This document shows, piece after piece, positions 1-5,914 of a DNA stretch of 16,970 nt. The notes under the pieces were generated by a model. The model saw nothing but the letters and a program-made list of their open reading frames with translations. It was not told the origin of the DNA and did no database searches. Position 1 is the first letter of the stretch. The number at the start of each line of letters is the position of its first letter. The position numbers and the translations under genes are program-made. Origin of the DNA: Actinomycetota bacterium (lineage in GTDB: Bacteria > Actinomycetota > Actinomycetes > S36-B12 > UBA10799); assembly GCA_020636995.1 (NCBI GenBank), contig JACJWU010000014.1, positions 1 through 16,970 on the forward strand. Direction: 5' to 3'.

Positions 1-447
1 AGCCACCTCGAGCAGGATCGGTTCGGCCTCGGCCAGCCGGTCAGCGGGCAGCTTCGCCTTCGCCCGGGTGATCGCCACCGCGTGCGGGTAACTGATCCGG
101 CCGTTCTCGAGGGCTTCGGCGGTGGCCGGGAAGTCGGACTCGAGCAGCCGGGCGGTCTTGGCCATGGACTGGCCCTGCCCGGGTGCCAGGCGTAGCCCGT
201 CGGTGAGCATCGCCCCGGTGGTGGCATGCCCGGCCAGATGATGCCCACCGTCGGCGTCACACGCCCGGATCATGGCCATCTTGGCCGCGGCCAGGCGCTG
301 TTCCTGGGTGTGCAGCACAGCGATGTCGGCCACCAGATCGGCCAGCGGCACATCCCGGTGATTCGCCGCGACCAGCCCGTCCACCGCCGCGGTCAAGGGG
401 GCGAGCGCACCGGACCCACCCCCGACCACACCACCCATCTCGAACAT
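1..447 (-). CDS. DUF222 (13E12 repeat family) HNH endonuclease-like protein, N-terminal part, runs off left edge
   Basis: The minus strand is open from an ATG at 447-445 to the window edge, 149 codons with no stop. The translation has the look of the DUF222 domain that precedes a C-terminal HNH nuclease in the actinobacterial 13E12 repeat family: a run with AAAKMAMIRACDADGGHH (about residues 53-70), then GHATTGAMLTDGLRLAPGQ (about 73-91) and ALENGRISYPHAVAITRA (about 112-129). The HNH part lies outside the window. These genes are usually multicopy and their cellular role is not settled. There is no Shine-Dalgarno before the ATG, but TAGTGT sits exactly 6 bases upstream, suggesting a leaderless start. 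A C-terminal piece of a second family member lies at the right end in the same orientation. Family assignment is from recognition of the sequence, not a search. Confidence 0.85.
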   Translation of the reverse strand, partial: MFEMGGVVGGGSGALAPLTAAVDGLVAANHRDVPLADLVADIAVLHTQEQRLAAAKMAMIRACDADGGHHLAGHATTGAMLTDGLRLAPGQGQSMAKTARLLESDFPATAEALENGRISYPHAVAITRAKAKLPADRLAEAEPILLEVA

Positions 448-453
448 ACGTCC

Positions 454-459
454 ACACTA
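454..459 (-). promoter_or_regulatory. Putative -10 box TAGTGT for leaderless start of the DUF222/HNH gene
   Basis: On the minus strand TAGTGT is followed by six bases (GGACGT) and then the ATG at 447. This spacing would place the transcription start at or next to the start codon. No ribosome binding site is visible. No clear -35 box was found. The same hexamer and spacing precede the MFS gene at 5915. Confidence 0.4.
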
Positions 460-525
460 CGCCGAAGGTACGACACGAAACCGACAGCGACAACATCTGT
501 GGACAACCCGCCACTGGTCCTACGG

Positions 526-908
526 TTATGTGACCGACCGCATGATCAACTCGCGGAGCACCTCTTCGTCAACGTCGGCGAGTTTGGTGATGTAGAGGCA
601 CCCCTTGCCGAGTTTGTGTTTGCGAGTCGAGCAAGCAGCTCATCGTCGTGATCGATGTAGAGAACCAGGCTCGCCTTGCGGGGGCTGAAAGCCGCCACGG
701 GCCAGTCGACCTCCCGGCCGGAGGCGTACACCAGGGGCCGGGAGCCGAAGCCCACGATGCTCGGCCCCCACATCACGGGTTCCTCGCCGGTGATCTCACG
801 CATGATCTCCAACAGGGCGAACCCGTCCATGCGCCGCTGCGCCGGAGTCGCCGCGTCCAGGAAAGCGTCGACGCTGGCGTCTGTGGGACGGGTCTTCGGC
901 TCAGCCAT
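526..908 (-). pseudogene. DUF1801 domain protein, broken by a single-base frameshift
   Basis: The frame from ATG 908-906 reads a typical DUF1801 protein, with TGEEPVMWGPSIVGFGS (residues 40-56), YASGREVDWP (61-70) and FSPRKASLVLYI (74-85). After Arg94-Leu95 the frame leaves the family pattern and ends at 546. In the next frame the expected continuation appears (GKHKLGKGCLYITKLADVDE) and reaches a TAA at 526-528. One extra G on the minus strand near 622-624 restores CTC GGC AAA CAC and a 127-residue protein, the normal size for this family. The start overlaps the metX stop as TGATG, so it is the last gene of the metY-metX operon. The function of DUF1801 proteins is poorly known. Either a recent inactivation or a sequencing error would explain the break. 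Confidence 0.88.
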
Positions 909-2014
909 CAGCAGGGGGTCGCCTGCGGTGCCAGCAGATCTGAGACCACCCGGCCGATCTCGTCGTCCTCGAGCAGGAAACCGTCATGCCCGAACGGGGA
1001 GTCGACCACGTCGAGATCGACGCCGAGCTCGTCGGCGAGCTGTTGCTGTAGATACAGCGGGTAGAGCCGGTCGGAGGTGATGCCCACGACCCGGGTCGGA
1101 ACCTCCACCCGCCGCAGCACGTCGGGGCCGCGGTCCCGGTACACGTCGTGAAGGCTCATGGCGTCCGACAGGCAGACGTACGTGCCCGGGTCGAAGCGCC
1201 TGCTGAGCTTGTCGGCCTGATGGTCGAGGTAGGACTGCACGGCGAACCGTCCGTCGGCCAGGGCGTCCTCGCCGAGCTGGTGGTCGCGGCCGAAGCGCGC
1301 CGCGAGTTCGCGCTCGGTGCGGTAGGTGAGGTGGGCGATGCGCCGCGCCACACCCATCCCGACCAGCGGCGCCTGACCGGTGTCGTAGTAGTCCCCGCCC
1401 TGCCAGGCCGGATCGGCCTGGATCGCCTGGATCTGAACGTTCTGCGTGGCGATCTGGTCGGCGGTGGCGGAGGCCGACGTCGCCATCACAAGGGCCGTAC
1501 CCACGCGTTCCGGCTGCTGCACCACCCACTCAAGGGTTCGCATGCCACCCATCGATCCGCCCATCACAGCGGTGAAGTGCTCGATGCCCAAGGCATCTGC
1601 CAGTGCCACCTCGACGGCGACCTGGTCGCGGATGGTGATGCGGGGCCAGCGCGAACCGAAGGCGCGGCGGTCGGGCGCGAGACTCGACGGGCCGGTGGTC
1701 CCCTGACAGCCGCCGAGGACGTTGGATGACAGGACGAACCAGCGCCGGGTGTCGATGGCCTTGCCCGGGCCGATCAGTGCGTCCCACCACCCGGCGGTCT
1801 GCTGCCCATGTCCGGCGGGTCCGGCAGCGTGGGCGTCACCGGTCAACGCATGCTGCACCAGCACCGCGTTGTTGCCGTTGTAGGTCCCCCAGGTCTCGTA
1901 GGCGACGCGCACCTCCGGCAGACGGCCGCCGAGGTCGAGCTCCATCGGCCCCAGGTCGGCGAACTGCCGCCAGCCGACGGGATCACCCTCGCGCCATCCA
2001 CCGGAGGTGCTCAT
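908..2014 (-). CDS. metX: Homoserine O-acetyltransferase (alpha/beta hydrolase fold)
   Basis: This cytoplasmic enzyme acetylates L-homoserine with acetyl-CoA, the committed step to methionine, and feeds the sulfhydrylase encoded just upstream. The 368-residue length is normal. The nucleophile elbow GGSMGG gives Ser154. The usual partners appear late in the chain as Asp315 (GITSDRLYPL) and His343 (SPFGHDGFL), completing a Ser-Asp-His triad. Other family signatures are VQHALTGDAHAAG (residues 53-65) and SSNVLGGCQGTTGPSS (96-111). The ATG at 2014 lies 3 bases after the metY stop (2018-2020), so the two are co-transcribed. The stop overlaps the start of the DUF1801 gene. Some members of this family use succinyl-CoA instead; acetyl-CoA is favoured here by the MetY partner but is not proven. 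Confidence 0.95.
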   Translation of the reverse strand: MSTSGGWREGDPVGWRQFADLGPMELDLGGRLPEVRVAYETWGTYNGNNAVLVQHALTGDAHAAGPAGHGQQTAGWWDALIGPGKAIDTRRWFVLSSNVLGGCQGTTGPSSLAPDRRAFGSRWPRITIRDQVAVEVALADALGIEHFTAVMGGSMGGMRTLEWVVQQPERVGTALVMATSASATADQIATQNVQIQAIQADPAWQGGDYYDTGQAPLVGMGVARRIAHLTYRTERELAARFGRDHQLGEDALADGRFAVQSYLDHQADKLSRRFDPGTYVCLSDAMSLHDVYRDRGPDVLRRVEVPTRVVGITSDRLYPLYLQQQLADELGVDLDVVDSPFGHDGFLLEDDEIGRVVSDLLAPQATPC

Positions 2015-2017
2015 CGT

Positions 2018-3334
2018 TCAGGCCTGCTTCGCGGCGCGGAAGCCGGCGTCGAGGTCCGCCAGGATGTCGTTGATGTTCTCGATCCCTACCGCCAGTCGCA
2101 CCAGCCCCGGCGTGACCCCGGCAGCCAGCTGCTCCTCCGGGCTCAACTGCGAGTGCGTGGTCGACGCGGGGTGGATGACCAGGCTGCGCACGTCCCCGAT
2201 GTTGGCGACGTGGCTGTGCAGTTCGAGCGCCTCTACGAAGGCCTTGCCCGCTTCCACACCGCCGACGATCTCGAAGGAGAGCACAGCACCGGTGCCGTTG
2301 GGCGCATACTTGCGGCCGGTCTCGTACCAGGGGCTCGTCTCCAGACCCGCGTAGTTGACCTTCTCCACCTCGTCGCGGGTGGTCAGCCACTCGGCCACCG
2401 CCTGCGCGTTCTGCACGTGGCGCTCCACCCGCAGGCTCAGCGTCTCCAGTCCCTGGGACAGCAGCCACGCATTGAACGGCGCCACCGCGGCACCGAGGTC
2501 ACGCAGCAACTGCACGCGGGCCTTGAGGATGAACGAGAGGTTGGCACCGAACTGCGAACCCACGCCGAGGTCGCGCGCATACACCAGTCCGTGATAGCTC
2601 GGGTCGGGCTCGTTGTAGTTGGGGAAGCGCTCGGGGTACTGCGCATAGTCGAACGTCCCGCCGTCCACGATGACGCCGGCGACCGCCGTGCCGTGACCGC
2701 CGATGTACTTGGTCGCGGAGTGCACGACGATGTCGGCACCCCACTTCAGGGGCTGCACCAGATACGGCGTGGCCACCGTGTTGTCCACGATGAGTGGCAC
2801 GCCGAACTCGTGGGCCACCGCCGCGACGGCCTCGATGTCGAGGATGTCGTTCTTGGGGTTCGAGATGCTCTCCCCGAAGAAGGCCTTGGTGTTCGGCTTG
2901 ATCGCATCGCGCCAGGCCTGCGGGTCGTCCGGGTCCGCCACGAAACTCACCTCGATGCCCAACTTGGGCAGCGTGTAGTGGAACAGGTTGTACGTGCCGC
3001 CGTACAGGCTGGGACTGGAGACGATGTGGTCGCCGGCCTCCGCGACGTTGAGGATGGCCAGCGTCTCCGCAGCCTGGCCGCTCGAGACCAGCAGCGCGCC
3101 GACGCCGCCTTCGAGGGCCGCGATCCGGTCCTCCACGGTGGCCTGCGTGGGGTTCATGATCCGCGTGTAGATATTGCCGAGTTCCTTGAGGGCGAACAGG
3201 TTCGCGGCGTGGGTGGTGTCGTTGAAGGTGTAGCTGGTGGTCTGGTAGATCGGCAGGGCCCGCGCGTTGGTGGTCTCGTCGGGTGTCTGTCCTGCGTGGA
3301 TCTGCTTGGTTTCGAAGGACCAGGCGTCGCTCAT
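2018..3334 (-). CDS. metY: O-acetylhomoserine sulfhydrylase (Cys/Met metabolism PLP enzyme)
   Basis: This enzyme makes L-homocysteine from O-acetylhomoserine and sulfide, so together with MetX it forms the direct-sulfhydrylation route to methionine. It has 438 residues, typical of MetY rather than the roughly 390-residue cystathionine gamma-synthases. PLP-binding Lys209 sits in HSATKYIGGHGT (205-216). Other marks are YTRIMNPTQATVEDRIAALE (56-75), SSGQAAETLAIL (84-95), SPSLYGGTYNLF (107-118) and DNTVATPYL (184-192). AAAAGGAAA lies a few bases before the ATG. A 244-base leader upstream holds a Met/Cys leader peptide and an attenuator, so transcription into metYX is probably controlled by methionine/cysteine supply. 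Confidence in the family is high; substrate preference is inferred from length, motif pattern and the neighbouring metX. Confidence 0.95.
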   Translation of the reverse strand: MSDAWSFETKQIHAGQTPDETTNARALPIYQTTSYTFNDTTHAANLFALKELGNIYTRIMNPTQATVEDRIAALEGGVGALLVSSGQAAETLAILNVAEAGDHIVSSPSLYGGTYNLFHYTLPKLGIEVSFVADPDDPQAWRDAIKPNTKAFFGESISNPKNDILDIEAVAAVAHEFGVPLIVDNTVATPYLVQPLKWGADIVVHSATKYIGGHGTAVAGVIVDGGTFDYAQYPERFPNYNEPDPSYHGLVYARDLGVGSQFGANLSFILKARVQLLRDLGAAVAPFNAWLLSQGLETLSLRVERHVQNAQAVAEWLTTRDEVEKVNYAGLETSPWYETGRKYAPNGTGAVLSFEIVGGVEAGKAFVEALELHSHVANIGDVRSLVIHPASTTHSQLSPEEQLAAGVTPGLVRLAVGIENINDILADLDAGFRAAKQA

Positions 3335-3404
3335 GATTTTCCTTTTCTCAGGTCTGGGATGTGTTCGGTGCCGGATGTTGAGTCCGGGCGCTCACCGCAC
3401 CAAA

Positions 3405-3432
3405 AGGAAAAGCCCCGGACTATTCGCCGGGG
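3405..3432 (-). terminator. Intrinsic terminator (attenuator) ahead of metY
   Basis: On the minus strand CCCCGG (3432-3427), an 8-base loop and CCGGGG (3418-3413) form a 6-bp all-GC stem. It is followed by CTTTTCCTTTT, a slightly interrupted T tract. It lies between the leader peptide stop (3451) and metY (3334), so if it forms it would end transcription before metY. Its first arm can pair alternatively with a segment inside the leader peptide. Confidence 0.75.
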
Positions 3433-3464
3433 AACGCAAAAAGACGTCGCTCAGGCCCCGGCGA
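3424..3464 (-). promoter_or_regulatory. Antiterminator pairing that excludes the metY terminator
   Basis: Bases 3456-3464 (within codons 14-17 of the leader peptide) are perfectly complementary to 3424-3432, giving a 9-bp stem. Bases 3427-3432 of that second arm are also the first arm of the terminator. The two hairpins therefore cannot coexist. A ribosome finishing the leader at the UGA (3453-3451) would cover the first arm and allow termination. A ribosome stalled upstream at the Met/Cys codons would leave it free and favour antitermination. The pairing is read directly; the switching is inferred. Confidence 0.65.
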
Positions 3465-3504
3465 TGGAGATCATTCGACACATACACATCTGCCGGGTGC
3501 TCAT
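3451..3504 (-). CDS. Met/Cys leader peptide of the metYX attenuator
   Basis: This 17-codon open frame encodes MSTRQMCMCRMISIAGA and ends at UGA. The core Met-Cys-Met-Cys-Arg-Met (residues 6-11) puts five of six consecutive codons on sulfur amino acids, and both Cys codons are TGT, likely the rarer Cys codon at this GC content. A strong ribosome binding site, AAGGAGGA (3520-3513), lies 8 bases before the ATG. The tail of the frame contains one arm of an antiterminator stem. Together with the terminator downstream this is the arrangement of ribosome-mediated attenuators of amino-acid operons. Polycysteine leader ORFs that act as cysteine-responsive attenuators are known in mycobacteria; this one mixes Met and Cys, which fits a homocysteine/methionine operon. 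The peptide itself probably has no other function. Confidence 0.75.
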   Translation of the reverse strand: MSTRQMCMCRMISIAGA

Positions 3505-3535
3505 CGTCGTGGTCCTCCTTCCTGCGTTGTGCAGA

Positions 3536-3564
3536 AGTGTGGCACACAGCAGTGGACTTGTCGA
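3536..3564 (-). promoter_or_regulatory. Possible sigma70-type promoter for the met leader
   Basis: On the minus strand TCGACA (3564-3559, five of six matches to TTGACA) and CACACT (3541-3536, weak match to TATAAT) are separated by exactly 17 bases. A start near 3529 would give about 25 bases before the leader peptide ATG. The promoter lies just after the stop of the gene ending at 3579, and no terminator was seen between them, so read-through from that operon is possible. Confidence 0.35.
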
Positions 3565-3578
3565 AGGGGGGCCGTGTT

Positions 3579-3890
3579 TCACTGCTCCGGCTCCCCGATC
3601 CCGAGTCCCTCGTGGGTGCGCGCGAGTTCCTCGTACAGGTCGCGGATCTGCGCGTGTGCGGCATTGGGTGTGATCTTTCCGGCGGTCTCGAGGCCACAGA
3701 TGTACGCAACCCGTTGGGCGAACTCCTGCAGGTTCGAGTCGAAAGCCAGGTTCGCGGGTGTGAATTCGCCCTGGAAACGAGCGCGGGGCGTGAGGAACTC
3801 GTCCTTGGTGGGGACGTCCTCTGGCTCACTCACGTCAGTCTCCTGGTCGCGGCGGAACGGCCATCCGAACCACCTGAACAGGTCCATCAT
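3579..3890 (-). CDS. Conserved-looking small protein of unknown function (103 aa)
   Basis: I do not recognise a family. The start is placed at the ATG at 3890-3888, which overlaps the stop of the preceding gene as ATGA; the second Met (3887) is equally possible. A longer upstream frame exists but lies inside the neighbouring gene. The protein opens with an aromatic segment, DLFRWFGWPF, followed by a charged linker with EPEDVPTKDEFLTP. The C-terminal half (about 48-100) looks like a helical domain: FDSNLQEFAQRVAYICGLE, then KITPNAAHAQIRDLYEELAR. It is soluble by composition. It is the last gene of a four-gene coupled operon with dtd, so co-expression with D-aminoacyl-tRNA deacylase is expected, but this does not define its role. 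Confidence 0.7.
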   Translation of the reverse strand: MMDLFRWFGWPFRRDQETDVSEPEDVPTKDEFLTPRARFQGEFTPANLAFDSNLQEFAQRVAYICGLETAGKITPNAAHAQIRDLYEELARTHEGLGIGEPEQ

Positions 3891-4642
3891 TCTCCCGAGA
3901 GGCGGTCTTGACCAGCCCGGTCCAGCACGAACAATGCCCCCGCGCCGTCCCGGTTGTCCACCGCCACCAGCCACCAACCCTGCGGTGTGCGGGCCAACCC
4001 CTCCGGCTTCTCGATGTGCTCGGGCAGCGGAATCGGCGAGCCGCCGAGTGGCTGCAGGCACCTGGCCTTGTCGCTGAGCAGCCAGACGTCCCGGCCCACC
4101 ACGCAGACATCACTGACGTCGTCGAGGTCTAGTTCGCTCCATGCCAGAGCGGTGAGCACGCCGTCCTCCGGTGGCTCCCACGTCCCGGGCACCGGCGTCC
4201 CCACGCTGTCCTGCCCGGCGAGCCCGAACTCCAGGATCGCCGCCGGCTTCTTCTCCTTGACCACGAACAGTCTGTCCGGGCCGAAGAAGAAGCCTTCGCC
4301 GTGCGAGTTGGGATCCTTGCGCCAGGGCTTGGCAAGACCCTTCAGATCCACCTCCAGGTGCCAGGAGCCGACGATGCTGCGCCGGCGCAGGTCGACCGCG
4401 ACGAGCAGTGCGGGCTCCTCGCACAGGATCACCACGGTGTCTTCGCGCAGGTACTCGACCGCCTCGAACTGACCGGTGTCGGCCGGGGCGCCGGACAGTT
4501 TCGCGACATCGAGCGTCTCCCACGGCCCGGGCCCGGCGGTCCAGGTCGTCCACGCCACCACGGGCTCAGCATCACCCACCAGCACCAAGCGGTCCCCGGC
4601 GAAGCACGCCCCGCTCACCTCGCGGATCGGAGCGTCGTACAC
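3887..4642 (-). CDS. Propeller-like protein resembling the SdiA-regulated/YjiK type
   Basis: The gene encodes 251 residues from a GTG at 4642, 18 bases after the dtd stop. The chain is a series of short beta-rich repeats (for example GDRLVLVGDAEPVVAWTTW, DTVVILCEEPALLVAVDL, RDVWLLSDKARCLQPL), as in beta-propellers. The stretch HGEGFFFGPDRLFVVKEKKP (residues 114-133) resembles the E-G-[IL]-x-[FY]-DP-x-LF-V-x-KE-x-P motif I associate with SdiA-regulated/YjiK-like propellers, and FEAVEYL (59-65) is a second 'FEG'-like signature. No signal peptide is visible, so it is probably cytoplasmic, whereas YjiK-type proteins are usually exported. The substrate is unknown. Fold inference is moderate; the family name is tentative. 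Confidence 0.7.
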   Translation of the reverse strand: MYDAPIREVSGACFAGDRLVLVGDAEPVVAWTTWTAGPGPWETLDVAKLSGAPADTGQFEAVEYLREDTVVILCEEPALLVAVDLRRRSIVGSWHLEVDLKGLAKPWRKDPNSHGEGFFFGPDRLFVVKEKKPAAILEFGLAGQDSVGTPVPGTWEPPEDGVLTALAWSELDLDDVSDVCVVGRDVWLLSDKARCLQPLGGSPIPLPEHIEKPEGLARTPQGWWLVAVDNRDGAGALFVLDRAGQDRLSGE

Positions 4643-4660
4643 GCGGCTCAGGCTAGTGCC

Positions 4661-5128
4661 TCAGACCTCGAACAGGACGGTGATCGGCCCGTCGTTGGTC
4701 AACCGGACTTGCATGTCGGCGCCGAACCGGCCCGTCTCCACGTGTGCCCCCGCGCTGCGCAGCGCGCCGACGAACGCCTCCACGAGAGGTTCCGCGACGG
4801 GCCCGGGGGCGGCAGCGTCCCAGGTCGGGCGGCGGCCTTTGCCGGTGTTGGCGTAGAGCGTGAACTGGCTGATCACCAGCAGCGGCAAGCCGACGTCGGA
4901 GGCCGACAGCTCGGCGGGTCCACCCGGTGGTACACACACCGACGGCAGGCGATCCCGGTCGAACAGCCGGGCGCCCCACACCTTCGCGGCAAGCCGCGTC
5001 GCGAGTTCGGGAGTGTCGGTGTGCGTGACGCCCACCAGCACCACCAGACCCGGACCGTCGAAGGAACCGGCCACGTCACCGTGGATGCTCACCGACGCGC
5101 CATCGGCCCGCTGGACCAGGGCGCGCAT
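4661..5128 (-). CDS. dtd: D-aminoacyl-tRNA deacylase (DTD)
   Basis: DTD removes D-amino acids (and glycine from mischarged tRNAs) from tRNA, acting as a cytoplasmic proofreader. The sequence has the N-terminal MRALVQRADGASVSIHG, the catalytic SQFT (87-90) within VISQFTLYANTGKGRRPT, and the C-terminal NDGPIT (145-150), which carries the Gly-Pro pair used for chiral discrimination. At 155 residues it is slightly above the usual 145-150. ATG 5128 overlaps the stop of the preceding Ala-rich protein gene as TGATG, indicating translational coupling. An 18-base gap leads to the propeller-like gene. Confidence 0.95.
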   Translation of the reverse strand: MRALVQRADGASVSIHGDVAGSFDGPGLVVLVGVTHTDTPELATRLAAKVWGARLFDRDRLPSVCVPPGGPAELSASDVGLPLLVISQFTLYANTGKGRRPTWDAAAPGPVAEPLVEAFVGALRSAGAHVETGRFGADMQVRLTNDGPITVLFEV

Positions 5129-5802
5129 CAGGAACCGGGCCGGCGCACAACCCGGCCGGCCATCCGGGTCGCGGCGCCGGGCAGCGTCCGGATCGAATCC
5201 ACCGTGTTCGTCGCCAGCACGCCCGTGAGATCCGTTGCATCGATCTGCGTGAGGGCGTCGGCGACCACGGAGTTGAAGTCGACCTTCTCAAGCACCTTCT
5301 CCAAGGTCACACGATCCACCAGCGCGTCCATGTCGACCTCGCTGAGCACCATGTTCATGTCAACGCGCGACAGCAGTTCCGCGGTCGTCTCGGGGCCGAC
5401 AGTGGCAAGGAACACAGCGGCGGTCTCCGCACGCTCGGCCTGTTTGTCGCGGAACTGCCGGTCGAGACCGGTCAACCATGCGTGCAGCGCGCGCATCGGG
5501 CGACCCGTGAACTCCACCTGCGAGGCGGCGGCGGACGCTTGGTTCAACAGCTCCTCAACTGCGGCGACAGCATCGAAGATCGCAGCTTGCGCGGCGGCTG
5601 CCATCGAGGCTGCGGCACCGGGCAGCACGGCGAGCAGATCCGCGAGGGTGACGACGTCCGTCTCACCGGTCGACGCCTGCTCGTCGGCCACGAGTCGGGA
5701 TCGCGTGTAGCCGGAGGCCAAAGCGGCCATGCCGAGACCCAAATTGCTCCAGCGCTCGAGTTCATCGAAGAGTGCGCCGCTGCGCCCCGGTCGGTCGGCC
5801 AT
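5128..5802 (-). CDS. Ala-rich protein with a nonapeptide repeat (224 aa), unknown function
   Basis: The start is placed at ATG 5802 because GGAG lies five bases upstream and the protein then opens MADRPGRSGALFDELERW. An upstream in-frame start exists at 5874 but has no site. The central part is an Ala-rich helical region (about 61-95). The C-terminal part has a nine-residue repeat: VDMNMVLSE (147-155), VDMDALVDR (156-164), VTLEKVLEK (165-173), VDFNSVVAD (174-182), then a degenerate unit with DATDLTGVL. Similar V-D-x-D-x-V-V-x-R repeats occur in other actinobacterial proteins I recall, some attached to RDD membrane domains, which this one lacks. There is no convincing transmembrane segment except weak hydrophobic patches. 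It is the first gene of the dtd operon and diverges from the MFS gene with a 112-base gap. Confidence 0.75.
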   Translation of the reverse strand: MADRPGRSGALFDELERWSNLGLGMAALASGYTRSRLVADEQASTGETDVVTLADLLAVLPGAAASMAAAAQAAIFDAVAAVEELLNQASAAASQVEFTGRPMRALHAWLTGLDRQFRDKQAERAETAAVFLATVGPETTAELLSRVDMNMVLSEVDMDALVDRVTLEKVLEKVDFNSVVADALTQIDATDLTGVLATNTVDSIRTLPGAATRMAGRVVRRPGS

Positions 5803-5902
5803 GGCTCCATGGTGACACCCGGTGCAGGGGTGACCGTCGCGCCCGTCCCTTTGCGTCGCCGAGACGTGCGCCACATCCGACTCGTGTCCCCTAGCCGCGC
5901 CC

Positions 5903-5908
5903 TAGTGT
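5903..5908 (+). promoter_or_regulatory. Putative -10 box TAGTGT for leaderless start of the MFS gene
   Basis: TAGTGT is followed by TGGGGC and the ATG at 5915, a spacing of exactly six bases. A good Shine-Dalgarno is absent (only TGGGG). A weak -35 candidate, CCGACT, lies about 20 bases upstream. Confidence 0.4.
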
Positions 5909-5914
5909 TGGGGC

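Noticed and set aside
3335..3578. SAM riboswitch ahead of metY
   Set aside because: I could not find the multi-helix core of a SAM-I, SAM-II or SAM-IV type aptamer; the leader peptide and competing hairpins explain the region better. A covariance-model search would settle this.
1808..3673. Long plus-strand open frame (621 codons) opposite metY and metX
   Set aside because: It is antisense to two clearly recognisable enzymes, has no family features, and is expected in GC-rich DNA where opposite-strand frames stay open.
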